A stretch of 6,247 nt of DNA from an uncultured Centipeda sp. (GTDB lineage: Bacteria; Bacillota; Negativicutes; Selenomonadales; Selenomonadaceae): contig CALALM010000094.1 in assembly GCA_937925565.1 (NCBI GenBank), positions 1 through 6,247 of the forward strand. The letters run 5' to 3'. The first letter of the stretch is position 1, and the number at the start of each line of letters is the position of its first letter. Below the pieces are notes generated by a model, which was not told the origin of the DNA, did no database searches, and saw only the letters and a program-made list of their open reading frames with translations. Positions 1 to 6,221 of the stretch are shown piece after piece. Position numbers and translations under genes: made by a program.

Positions 1-87
1 TTTCCCGCTTGTTCCACTAGGGTTCGCTACGGGGGATTACACGCTAACAATAAAGTTTCAGGTTTTTCAGATGAAAGGATGTATGCA
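1..87 (+). other. Upstream region of the truncated binding-protein gene, with its ribosome binding site
   Basis: This is non-coding sequence with no recognisable tRNA or riboswitch core. I could not identify a convincing -35/-10 pair; the AT-rich stretch around 44-60 is the only promoter-like composition. AAAGGAT at 74-80 is a good Shine-Dalgarno match with 7 bases to the ATG at 88. The ATG at 79 overlaps this site, so 88 is the better start. The true promoter may lie upstream of the window. Confidence 0.4.
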
Positions 88-540
88 ATGAAGAAAAATC
101 TCATTGCGCTGCTGGCTCTCGTCATGATGGTCGCAGCACTCGTGGGCTGCGGGACGGAGAACGCCGCGCAGGGTAAGCAGGACGCGACGCGCACGGTCAC
201 GGATATCGACGGCACGGAGGTCACGATTCCCGCGAATGTGGAGCGCATCGCCGATCTCTGGCACGCGAACAATCAGGTTGTGCTGCTTCTCGGCGGCGCG
301 GACAAGCTCGTCACAACGACGAAGAATGTGCAGGGGCTCCCATGGTTCGCGCAGGTCTATCCGCGTATCGCGGAGATCTCCGCGCCGGTCAAGGGCACGG
401 ATGTGAACTGGGAAGAGGTTGAGAAGGAGAAGCCGCAGGTCGTGCTTGCGAGCAGCAAGGAGCAGATCTAGACGGCACGCAAGAACGGATATACGGCGGT
501 GCGCGTCAACTTCGCGACCTATGATGGGCTGCGCAAGGTT
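88..540 (+). pseudogene. Truncated class III periplasmic-binding lipoprotein (iron/corrinoid type), nonsense-mutated remnant
   Basis: The readable part is 127 aa (88-471). It starts with a lipoprotein signal peptide: MKKN, a hydrophobic stretch, then the lipobox LVGC with Cys21. After a short linker comes the start of a PF01497-type fold: TVTDIDGTEVTIP, VERIADLW, a VVLLLGGADKLV helix, and WEEVEKEKPQVVLAS. These match the N-terminal lobe of FecB/BtuF-like proteins that deliver chelated iron, haem or corrinoids to an ABC permease. A TAG at 469-471 interrupts it, and the same frame then continues plausibly to about 540 (TARKNGYTAV ... YDGLRK), so the stop looks like a GAG-to-TAG change. Beyond about 540 homology ends and the porin begins; the C-terminal lobe (roughly 200 residues in the family) is absent. 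The start at 88 is chosen from the SD at 74-80. No permease or ATPase follows it directly. A functional protein is unlikely. Confidence 0.8.
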
Positions 541-556
541 GTGGACTGTTTTGTTT

Positions 557-1802
557 ATGAAGAAGAATCTTGTCGCGGCTCTTGCCACAGCACTCACGAT
601 TGGCGCGGCATCGACCACGTTTGCGGCGGCGAATCCGTTCAGCGATGTTCCGCGTGACCACTGGGCGTACGATGCTGTGACCCAGCTCGCGGCAGACGGT
701 GTCATCGAGGGCTACGGCGACGGTACGTATCGCGGCGACCGCAACATCACGCGCTACGAGATGGCGCAGATGGTCGGCAAGGCGATGGCGAAGGGGGATG
801 TCTACATCGGACAAGGCTCTTGTTGATCGTCTTGCCGCTGAGTTCGCCGATGAGCTGAACAACCTCGGCGTGCGCGTTGCAAATCTCGAAAAGAACGCCG
901 ATATGGTGAAGTGGACGGGGTTCTTCCGTTATCAGTACACGAGTGATCGTCATGATGGCAAGGCGCGTAAGAATCAGAACATGGTGATGTTCCGCGTGTT
1001 CCCGACGGCAGAGGTCAACAAGAACTGGAAGGTGACGGCACGTCTGACGGGCTATCATCTGATGGATAAGGATGCGGGCGACGGAAAGGGCAGTGAGAAC
1101 TTCAAGGTCGATCGTGCGCACGCCATCGGCACGTACGGCAAGTTCGAGGTACGCCTCGGTCAGATGCCGCTCTTCTCCGACGTGGATAATGGCATGGTTT
1201 CCGATCCTCCGTCGATGTCCGGCGCGACCGTGCGCTTTGGCAATGTCGTGAGGGCAAAGGTCGCAGCGGGACGTGTCAGCAAGCTGGGGGCTTCGAGCGA
1301 TCCTGCGGCGAACGTGCAGGTGATCGAGCTGACCGGCAAGAGCGGCAAGATCAATGCGGGCGTTGGCTACTACCATGCGAACAGTGAGAAATATCGTGTG
1401 GCGGGCTACAAGAACAGCGGCTCGTCGGACGAGGCACGGATCTTCTCCGTGGGTGGCGGTATTGCCTTTGACAAGAACGTCAGCCTCTCGGGTGCATATG
1501 CGCAGAACACGGAGGCAGATCGCTATAAGAAGGCGGGCAGCGTGCAGCTCTCGTACAAGGGCGCGAAGACGTCGGATGTCGGCTCGTGGGGAATGTTTGT
1601 CGCCTACCGTCACCTCGGTGACTATGCTGTGTTCAAGCCGACGTACAACGCGATCAGTGCGGGACAGAAGGGCTGGGAGGCCGGCGTTCACTATGTGCCG
1701 TTCAAGAACGTTGTCGGCAAGGTCGAGTATTTTCGTGGCAAGGATCTCAAAGGCGATAAGGATGCGAGCAAGATCTTCGCGCGTGTAGATTTCAATTTCT
1801 AA
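557..1802 (+). CDS. SLH-domain outer-membrane porin (OmpM-like), split by a +1 frameshift
   Basis: Removing one G from the run at 793-797 gives a continuous protein of 414 aa. In order it has a Sec signal peptide with cleavage near TFA-AA (residues 1-23 or 1-25); one SLH domain at about 27-79 (NPFSDVPRDHWAYDAV, GYGDGTYR, ITRYEMAQM); a short coiled coil at about 85-115 (ALVDRLAAEFADELNNL, VANLEK); and a beta-barrel from KWTG at about 118 to the C-terminal DFNF, whose final Phe suits outer-membrane insertion by BamA. In Negativicutes such proteins form pores and tie the outer membrane to polyamine-modified peptidoglycan through the SLH domain. As written, the first frame stops at 824-826 after 89 aa (signal plus SLH), and the barrel lies in the next frame, so the barrel would lack a signal peptide. 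No SD sits close upstream of ATG 557; the nearest AAGG (535-538) is 18 bases away. Family identity is confident; functionality is doubtful unless the frameshift is a sequencing error. Confidence 0.85.
793..797 (+). other. Five-G run at the porin frameshift point
   Basis: The signal/SLH frame reads AAG GGG GAT across this tract and ends at a TGA 27 bases further on. With four G instead of five the frame reads AAG GGG ATG TCT and continues into the coiled coil and barrel. The lesion is therefore one extra base, most simply placed in this homopolymer. Confidence 0.75.
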
Positions 1803-1822
1803 ACGAATTATTTTCACGTTGA

Positions 1823-1856
1823 GCCACCCGATGACATTCGTCATCGGGCGGCTTTT
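1823..1856 (+). terminator. Intrinsic terminator after the porin gene
   Basis: The left arm at 1823-1835 (GCCACCCGATGAC) and right arm at 1840-1852 (GTCATCGGGCGGC) form a 13-base stem with one A-C mismatch, around the loop ATTC, followed by TTTTCT. It begins 20 bases after the porin stop and ends 19 bases before the next start codon, so it separates the porin from the ABC-importer operon. Confidence 0.85.
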
Positions 1857-1875
1857 CTAAAGGAGAGGGGATTTT

Positions 1876-2999
1876 ATGAGAGATACATTCATCCTGCGGC
1901 GTGCCCTTACCGCGCTCCTCGCGGCGATCATTACGATGGCGCTGCTTGTGGGCTGGAGGCAAAACAGGCGGCGGAGACGTCTGCTGCGCTCGAAGGAGAG
2001 TACATTTTCACCGATCAGGCGGGCAACGAGGTAATGGTCAAAGCCCCTGTGGAGCGCATGGTCGTGCTGCAGCATCACTCGCTTGATATCATCTGCCAGC
2101 TCGGCGGACAGGACAAGATTGTCGGCGTCGAGTCGACGTGGCAGCGTGACCTTGGCGACTACATCGCGGAGATCTGGCCGGCGATCAAGGATATGCCGAC
2201 GCCGGGCACGCTTACGCAGCCAAACATCGAGGAGATCGCAAAGCTGAAGCCCGACATCGTCATTGTCGCCTCGCAGTCCGACCAAGGCTCGGCGGCGAAG
2301 CTGCGCGAGATGGGCATCCCCGTCGCGGTGATCTCGCTGCGCGGCGAGGGGAAGCAGGCGGAGGCGCAGAATCCGCGTCTGTCGAACGCAGACAAGGCAT
2401 ATACGGATGGGCTGCGCGGTGCGATCGAGATTCTGGGGCATCTCACGGGTCGTGATGAAAAAGCGAAGGAGCTCTGGGCATTTGCCGAGGAGAGCCGCGC
2501 CATCGTCGAGAAGGCGGTTGGCACGATTCCCGACGACCAGCGCGTGACGGCAATCCCCGTCGGCAGCAAGCACATGGTCTACGGCAACGACAAGTACGTC
2601 GGCTGCATGCTGCTGCGTGCGGGCGGCATGAACCCTGCGGCGAAGGACATCCAGGGGAACGGCGAGTACAACGTCGAGTCGCTCGCGAAGTGGAACCCCG
2701 ATGTCATTATCTCGCAGGATCGCTATCCCGAGATCTACAAGGAGTTCACCACCGATCCCGCTTACGCACAGCTGCGTGCGGTGCAGAACGGCAACGTGAT
2801 CGAAGCACCGTACTGGGCAAAGCCGTGGGGCAACCCCGATGCGGACTCGGTCGCGCTCGGCGAGCTGTGGCTTGCACACATGTTCTATCCGGACAAGGTG
2901 AGCGCAGACGTGGTCATGGAGCGCGCGAAGAAGTTCTATGAGACGTTCTACGGCGTGCCGTTCACGGGCAAGGTCGCAGACGGCATCGTGCGGAAATGA
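1876..2999 (+). CDS. ABC importer substrate-binding lipoprotein (FecB/BtuF-like, class III), frameshifted at the lipobox
   Basis: The SD region AAAGGAGAGGGG (1859-1870) precedes ATG 1876. The first frame encodes a lipoprotein signal peptide (MRDTFILRR, hydrophobic core, ALLVG) but then reads Trp instead of Cys and stops at 2032-2034 after 52 aa. Adding one base after position 1955 restores Cys27 and leads without interruption through EAKQAAETSAALEGEYIF into the mature protein, giving 374 aa. The mature part has typical PF01497 features: FTDQAGNEVMV, VERMVVLQHHSLDII, LGGQDKIVGV, NIEEIAKLKPDIVIV in the N-lobe, a long linking helix (LRGAIEILGHLTGRDEKAKEL), then the C-lobe with NVESLAKWNPDVII. 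It would bind chelated metal, haem or corrinoid in the periplasm and hand it to the permease encoded next, whose ATG overlaps this stop. The longest open frame as written starts at ATG 2034 (321 aa) and lacks any signal. The family is confident; the ligand cannot be told from sequence. Confidence 0.85.
1954..1956 (+). other. One-base deletion in the lipobox cysteine codon
   Basis: Codons up to GGC (1951-1953) give ALLVG. The next bases are TG followed directly by GAG GCA AAA in the downstream frame, where TGC GAG GCA would complete the lipobox Cys. The break point is set by the two reading frames: the upstream one has the signal peptide and the downstream one has the mature protein. Confidence 0.7.
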
Positions 3000-4015
3000 C
3001 GCGCGTAAGTAAATACGTCATGGGGGGGCAGGGCGCTCTTTTCGTCCTGCTCCCTTTGGCGTGCATCCTCTACTCGTTGACGCTCGGCGCATATCATATC
3101 TCGGCGACGCACGTCTACCAGATTCTCCTTGCGGACTTCACGGGCGTGCTGCCGCCCGACGTGACCGCGATGGAGGTCTCGATGATCTATGACGTGCGCC
3201 TGCCGCGCATCCTTGGCGCGGTCGTTGCGGGCTGCGGGCTTGCTGTTGCGGGCGGTGTTTTTCAGGCACTCTTCGGCAATCCCCTCGCGAGCCCCTATAC
3301 GCTCGGCGTATCAAACGGCGCGGGATTCGGCGCGGCCCTTGCGATCGTGCTGTCTCTGCCGGCGGCGGGCGTGCAGATGGCGGCACTCGTGTTCGGCATT
3401 GTGTCCGTGGGGCTGACGTTCCTCCTCGCGGGACGAAAGCGCGGCGCATCTGTCACGATGATTCTCTCGGGGATGCTTGTGAGCGCATTTTTCTCCTCGC
3501 TCGTCGCACTCTTAAAATTCACAGCCGATCCGCAGGAGAAGCTGCCGCAGATCGTCTACTGGCTCATGGGCTCGCTTGCAAGTGTCAAGTTCGATGGGCT
3601 GCTGCTCATCCTGCCCACGTATCTGGCGGCACTCACGCTGCTGTTCCTCTATCGCTGGCGCATCAACATCCTCAGCATGGGCGAGCAGGAGGCGCAGTCG
3701 ATGGGCGTTGCCGTCCGACGTGACCGCGCCGTCATCATCCTCGCCGCGACACTCGTCACTGCGCTCGTCGTCAGTATCTCCGGTATCATCGGCTGGGTCG
3801 GCATCGTCATCCCGCATCTCGCGCGTATGATCGTCGGCCCCGATTTTCGGCGGCTGATGCCCGTGTCCGCATCGCTCGGCATCGTCTATCTGCTCGTGAT
3901 CGACGATCTCTGCCGCACGCTGACGGCACTTGAAATCCCCATTGGTGTCATTACGGGCATTGTGAGTATTCCGATCTTCATTTACTTCATCCTGCGAAAG
4001 AAGGTGCGCTGGTGA
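2996..4015 (+). CDS. FecCD-family ABC transporter permease
   Basis: This is a 339-aa polytopic inner-membrane protein, normal for the FecCD/BtuC family (usually about 10 transmembrane helices, working as a homodimer). Visible signatures are the first hydrophobic helix (about 13-30); DVRLPRILGAVVAGCGLAVAGG followed by FQALFGNPLASPYTLGVSNGAG, the family hallmark, at about 65-112; GWVGIVIPHLARMIVG with the following DFRRLMP at about 262-285, the loop that contacts the ATPase; DDLCRT near 303-308; and the terminal PIGVITGIVSIPIFIYFILR. Its ATG shares four bases (ATGA) with the stop of the binding protein, and its own SD is weak, so translation is probably coupled. The reading frame is intact. Substrates in this family are ferric siderophores, haem and cobalamin; sequence alone does not choose between them. 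Confidence 0.93.
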   Translation: MTRVSKYVMGGQGALFVLLPLACILYSLTLGAYHISATHVYQILLADFTGVLPPDVTAMEVSMIYDVRLPRILGAVVAGCGLAVAGGVFQALFGNPLASPYTLGVSNGAGFGAALAIVLSLPAAGVQMAALVFGIVSVGLTFLLAGRKRGASVTMILSGMLVSAFFSSLVALLKFTADPQEKLPQIVYWLMGSLASVKFDGLLLILPTYLAALTLLFLYRWRINILSMGEQEAQSMGVAVRRDRAVIILAATLVTALVVSISGIIGWVGIVIPHLARMIVGPDFRRLMPVSASLGIVYLLVIDDLCRTLTALEIPIGVITGIVSIPIFIYFILRKKVRW

Positions 4016-4782
4016 GACTGGACGTAGAGCAGCTGGGCTTTTCCTACGATGCGCGGCGCACAATCTTGGAGGATGTGACATTCTCCCTCGCGGGCACGGG
4101 GATCTACTGCATTCTCGGAAAGAACGGCACGGGCAAGAGCACCCTGCTGAAATGTATTGTGGGCGAGCATGGCGGCACAGGGCGCGTGCTCCTCGACGGG
4201 AAGGAGCGCGGTGCGTATGGGCAGCGGGAACTCGCGCGAAAGATCGCCTACATCCCGCAGAACCACACGCCGACCTTTCCCTTCCGTGTGCTCGATGTCG
4301 TCATGATGGGGCGCACAGCGCACATGCGCTACTTCGGCTCGCCCGGAGAGCGCGAGGCGGAGCTTGCCCTGCATCACCTGCACTTTCTTGGCATCGCGCA
4401 TCTCGCGGAGCAGCCCTATACGAACATCTCGGGCGGCGAGCGTCAGCTCGTCCTGCTCGCGGCGGCGCTCACGCAGCAGCCGGAGCTCCTCATCCTCGAT
4501 GAGCCGACCGCGCACCTTGACTTTGGCAACGCGCACCGCTTCCTCGATCTCGTCCTGCGCCTCCACGCGCAGGGCATCGGCATCCTGATGACGACGCACT
4601 TCCCCGATCACGCGCTTTACCTCGCGGCGGAGACACTCGTGCTGAAGGAGCGGACACTCTGGAAGCACGGCGCGGCAGCGGAGGTCATCGACGAGGAGGG
4701 CATGAGCGACCTCTATGGACTCCCCGTCCACATCGGTCAGATCGGCACGAGAACGGTCTGCGTCGGCGGGGAGATTGTGTGA
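4012..4782 (+). CDS. ABC transporter ATPase (FecE/BtuD-like)
   Basis: This is a 256-aa cytoplasmic nucleotide-binding protein that powers import through the preceding permease. Motifs in order are Walker A GKNGTGKST at residues 36-44, Q-loop Gln83 in YIPQN, the signature ISGGE at 139-143, Walker B LLILDEP at 159-165 with catalytic Glu164, D-loop TAHLD at 166-170, and H-loop His196 in MTTHF. All catalytic residues are present and the length is usual for the FecE/HmuV/BtuD group. The start is GTG at 4012, overlapping the permease stop as GTGA, with a good SD (AAGAAGGTG, ending at 4005) at normal spacing. The tail (residues about 205-256) has the LVLKER, ITDEEG-like (here VIDEEGMSDLYG) and PVHIG elements common in iron-chelate ATPases. 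It is the last gene of the operon. The frame is intact. Confidence 0.95.
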   Translation: MRLDVEQLGFSYDARRTILEDVTFSLAGTGIYCILGKNGTGKSTLLKCIVGEHGGTGRVLLDGKERGAYGQRELARKIAYIPQNHTPTFPFRVLDVVMMGRTAHMRYFGSPGEREAELALHHLHFLGIAHLAEQPYTNISGGERQLVLLAAALTQQPELLILDEPTAHLDFGNAHRFLDLVLRLHAQGIGILMTTHFPDHALYLAAETLVLKERTLWKHGAAAEVIDEEGMSDLYGLPVHIGQIGTRTVCVGGEIV

Positions 4783-4784
4783 GC

Positions 4785-4846
4785 GTTCGTCCTTGAAATG
4801 TGATGGATACTGTGCAGAGGCAAGGACGAGCTGATACTTGTATCAC
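4785..4846 (+). other. Structured intergenic segment: 11-bp stem and an adjacent 6-bp dyad
   Basis: GTTCGTCCTTG (4785-4795) can pair with CAAGGACGAGC (4821-4831) over 11 bp with one G-U, around a 25-base loop. Immediately after lies the dyad TGATAC-TT-GTATCA (4832-4845). Neither is followed by a T-run on the plus strand, so they are not terminators by themselves. They may be part of the 3' untranslated region of the importer transcript or a protein-binding site. The function is unknown. Confidence 0.45.
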
Positions 4847-4854
4847 AAAACAAC

Positions 4855-4898
4855 GCTCCCCGTGAAGAAGTGGAGATTCTTCATGGGGGCTTCGTTTT
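4855..4898 (+). terminator. Intrinsic terminator of the ABC importer operon
   Basis: CCCCGTGAAGAA (4858-4869) pairs with TTCTTCATGGGG (4877-4888) with one G-U, extendable outward to 4855 and 4890 with a wobble or bulge, around the 7-base loop GTGGAGA. It is followed by TTCGTTTTCGTT. It lies 72 bases after the ATPase stop and just before the next promoter, so it insulates the two transcription units. Confidence 0.85.
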
Positions 4899-4900
4899 CG

Positions 4901-4929
4901 TTGACCGAGGGGCAGGAAATCTCTATAAT
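4901..4929 (+). promoter_or_regulatory. Sigma-70 promoter for the SEC-C gene
   Basis: The -35 element TTGACC (4901-4906) and -10 element TATAAT (4924-4929) are separated by exactly 17 bases, nearly perfect consensus. Transcription would start near 4936, leaving a short leader of about 30 nt before the ATG at 4967. Confidence 0.85.
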
Positions 4930-4966
4930 AAAATGAAATGATGTGTCAGGATGGAACGAGGCGAGC

Positions 4967-5983
4967 ATGATGACAGCGAATACAGACGAAGGGCGGGAGC
5001 CGGTGTCGCTTCCCGAAGTATACAGCAGGCGGGAGCTGAATGCGCTGTACCGTGAAATCCCGCTCAAGGACAATACATCACGTCTTCTGCGAAAGTATTT
5101 CAACGCGATGGCGAATCTCTACGGTGTGATCTCGCTGCGTGACGCGCTCGCGGTGATTCGCCGATTCAGTCCGCGCACTGTGACGGACGAGGAGTTCCTT
5201 GCGTTTGCCGAGATAGCGCGGCATGAGTGCGAGGGCTACTGGGTTCTGGGGCGCAGCGAACTTTATTCCGATGTGGCAGCAGGTGATGTACTGGATCGCG
5301 AGATCATCTGCACGGCACTGTTAGAGGCGGAGGAGGATCTCTATGCCAAAACAGTGCATCAGCAGATGGAAAAACCACTCTATATTCCGCCTGACAAGGC
5401 GTCTCTCCTTGCGTATGCGGAGCCTTTTTATGTGGAAAAGACCGCGGAATATGCGGCGCTAGCTGATTTCATCGAGGCTCATATGCCCGTCGACTGGTTG
5501 GGATATGAACGAACGGTTGTGCTGGATGAGATTTTTGATCTGCTGCGCGTGGATGTGGATTTGAACGCACTCATCAGTCTGTTGGATGAGATGGAGATTC
5601 GGTTCACAAGTGAGAACGACATCGAGCAGTTTGCCGAGCTCTGGATGAGCTATATGAACAATGCCCGCATCTTTGCCAATCGCGGTCACACGCCGAACGA
5701 ACTCTCGGCAATGAATCCGCATCGCTACGAGCAGCCGCAGACAGCGTCGATCGGTCCGCATATGCGCGCAGCGCTTGCGCGCGGCGATATGACTGTGGAG
5801 GATTTGCGGCAAGAGTTCCTCACGGTGGATCTTCCGCATGAGAATGTACGCAAAGCGTTTTTGGCGGAACTCGCTGCGGTTGCAGCGGAACTTGCTGCGC
5901 TGAAAAAGAGTGAGAAGGTCGGGCGCAACGATCCCTGCCCCTGCGGCAGCGGGAAGAAGTATAAGAAGTGCTGCGGGAAATAA
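4967..5983 (+). CDS. SEC-C metal-binding motif protein of unknown function
   Basis: This is a 338-aa soluble protein with no signal peptide or membrane segment. The last 20 residues form a SEC-C motif: [20 protein letters not shown], with the CxC and CC zinc ligands in place, the same module found at the end of SecA and on many small proteins of unknown role. The rest is acidic and apparently mostly helical (for example [62 protein letters not shown]); I do not recognise a second catalytic domain. The [10 protein letters not shown] segment resembles a short element seen just before SEC-C-type tails in some uncharacterised Firmicute proteins, which is a weak recollection only. I chose ATG 4967 because GAGG (4958-4961) lies 5 bases upstream; ATG 4970 fits equally well. 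The in-frame GTG at 4943 would give 346 aa but has no SD and sits only a few bases from the predicted transcription start. The gene has its own promoter and appears monocistronic. Confidence 0.85.
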   Translation: MMTANTDEGREPVSLPEVYSRRELNALYREIPLKDNTSRLLRKYFNAMANLYGVISLRDALAVIRRFSPRTVTDEEFLAFAEIARHECEGYWVLGRSELYSDVAAGDVLDREIICTALLEAEEDLYAKTVHQQMEKPLYIPPDKASLLAYAEPFYVEKTAEYAALADFIEAHMPVDWLGYERTVVLDEIFDLLRVDVDLNALISLLDEMEIRFTSENDIEQFAELWMSYMNNARIFANRGHTPNELSAMNPHRYEQPQTASIGPHMRAALARGDMTVEDLRQEFLTVDLPHENVRKAFLAELAAVAAELAALKKSEKVGRNDPCPCGSGKKYKKCCGK

Positions 5984-5992
5984 GCAGTTTTT
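5970..5992 (+). terminator. Weak hairpin plus T-run at the end of the SEC-C gene
   Basis: GCTGC (5970-5974) pairs with GCAGT (5984-5988), four Watson-Crick pairs and one G-U, with a 9-base loop that includes the TAA stop. A run of five T follows (5988-5992). It is short and overlaps the coding end, so it may terminate only partially. Confidence 0.35.
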
Positions 5993-6003
5993 GAAAATAT
6001 CCC

Positions 6004-6032
6004 TTGACATGAAAATTAAGGTGTAGTATGAT
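6004..6032 (+). promoter_or_regulatory. Sigma-70 promoter driving the 3'-edge leader
   Basis: A perfect -35 TTGACA (6004-6009) and a -10 TATGAT (6027-6032) are spaced 17 bases apart. The predicted start is about 6039. It is the strongest promoter match in the window and faces the window end. Confidence 0.85.
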
Positions 6033-6038
6033 AAAATG

Positions 6039-6165
6039 ACCTATTAAATAAGAATGGGGATTTGTGCGCCTTTTTTCGGGGAGGATCAGCCCTTCGCGGC
6101 TCGTGTTAGAAAGGATCATGGAGCAAGGTATTCGAATGGTTGCCTTGTTCTTTTTGTGTCTTTTT
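6039..6165 (+). ncRNA. Candidate leader or small RNA ending in an intrinsic terminator
   Basis: The segment between the 6004-6032 promoter and the terminator at 6121-6165 would be an RNA of about 125 nt. It can form a U-rich hairpin capped by TTCG (6069-6084: CCTTTT-TTCG-GGGAGG) and a small one (AGCC 6088-6091 with GGCT 6098-6101), flanked by two copies of GGATCA (6083-6088 and 6113-6118). CCTTTT (6069-6074) could alternatively pair with GAAAGG (6109-6114). I cannot match it to any riboswitch, T-box or ribosomal-protein leader consensus that I know. It may be an attenuator controlling the gene that begins near 6222, or a free-standing small RNA. Confidence 0.4.
6121..6165 (+). terminator. Intrinsic terminator inside the leader
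   Basis: GAGCAAGGTA (6121-6130) pairs with TGCCTTGTTC (6141-6150) over 10 bp with two G-U pairs, around a 10-base loop. TTTTT, GTGTC and TTTTT follow. Because it lies between a strong promoter and a likely start codon at 6222, it probably acts as an attenuator or ends a small RNA. Confidence 0.75.
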
Positions 6166-6221
6166 AATTATGGCGGCGCATAAACTTCATACGATAATCC
6201 AGCGAAAGGGTGACAGCGTTC

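Noticed and set aside
1..87. Possible cobalamin riboswitch upstream of the first binding-protein gene
   Set aside because: The gene family made this attractive, but none of the conserved core words or pairings of a B12 riboswitch can be found in the 87 bases, which are also too short to hold one.
88..590. Similar first codons of the truncated lipoprotein and the porin as a recombination repeat
   Set aside because: Both start with MKKNL and share most of the first 21 bases, but this is common among signal peptides and the apparent junction (about 540-556) lies before the second copy, not within it.
793..797. Programmed ribosomal frameshift at the G run
   Set aside because: Restoring the porin needs a +1 shift, with no recognised slippery-stop arrangement or stimulator nearby, and porins of this family are not known to use one.
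747..1844. Long open frame on the minus strand opposite the porin
   Set aside because: It is rich in Arg, His and Ala with no domain, and mirrors the GC-rich codon pattern of the porin; the plus-strand protein has clear homology features.
1857..2879. Long minus-strand open frame opposite the binding-protein gene
   Set aside because: It is a shadow of the plus-strand coding sequence, with low-complexity Arg/Leu-rich composition and no recognisable start signals.
3982..4731. Minus-strand frame opposite the ATPase gene
   Set aside because: The plus strand has every ABC ATPase motif in order; the reverse frame has none and no SD.
4832..4845. Fur/Zur-type operator at TGATAC-TT-GTATCA
   Set aside because: It resembles half of such a box, but lacks the 7-1-7 spacing and lies between the last gene of an operon and its terminator, not at a promoter. 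It is kept only as an unexplained dyad.
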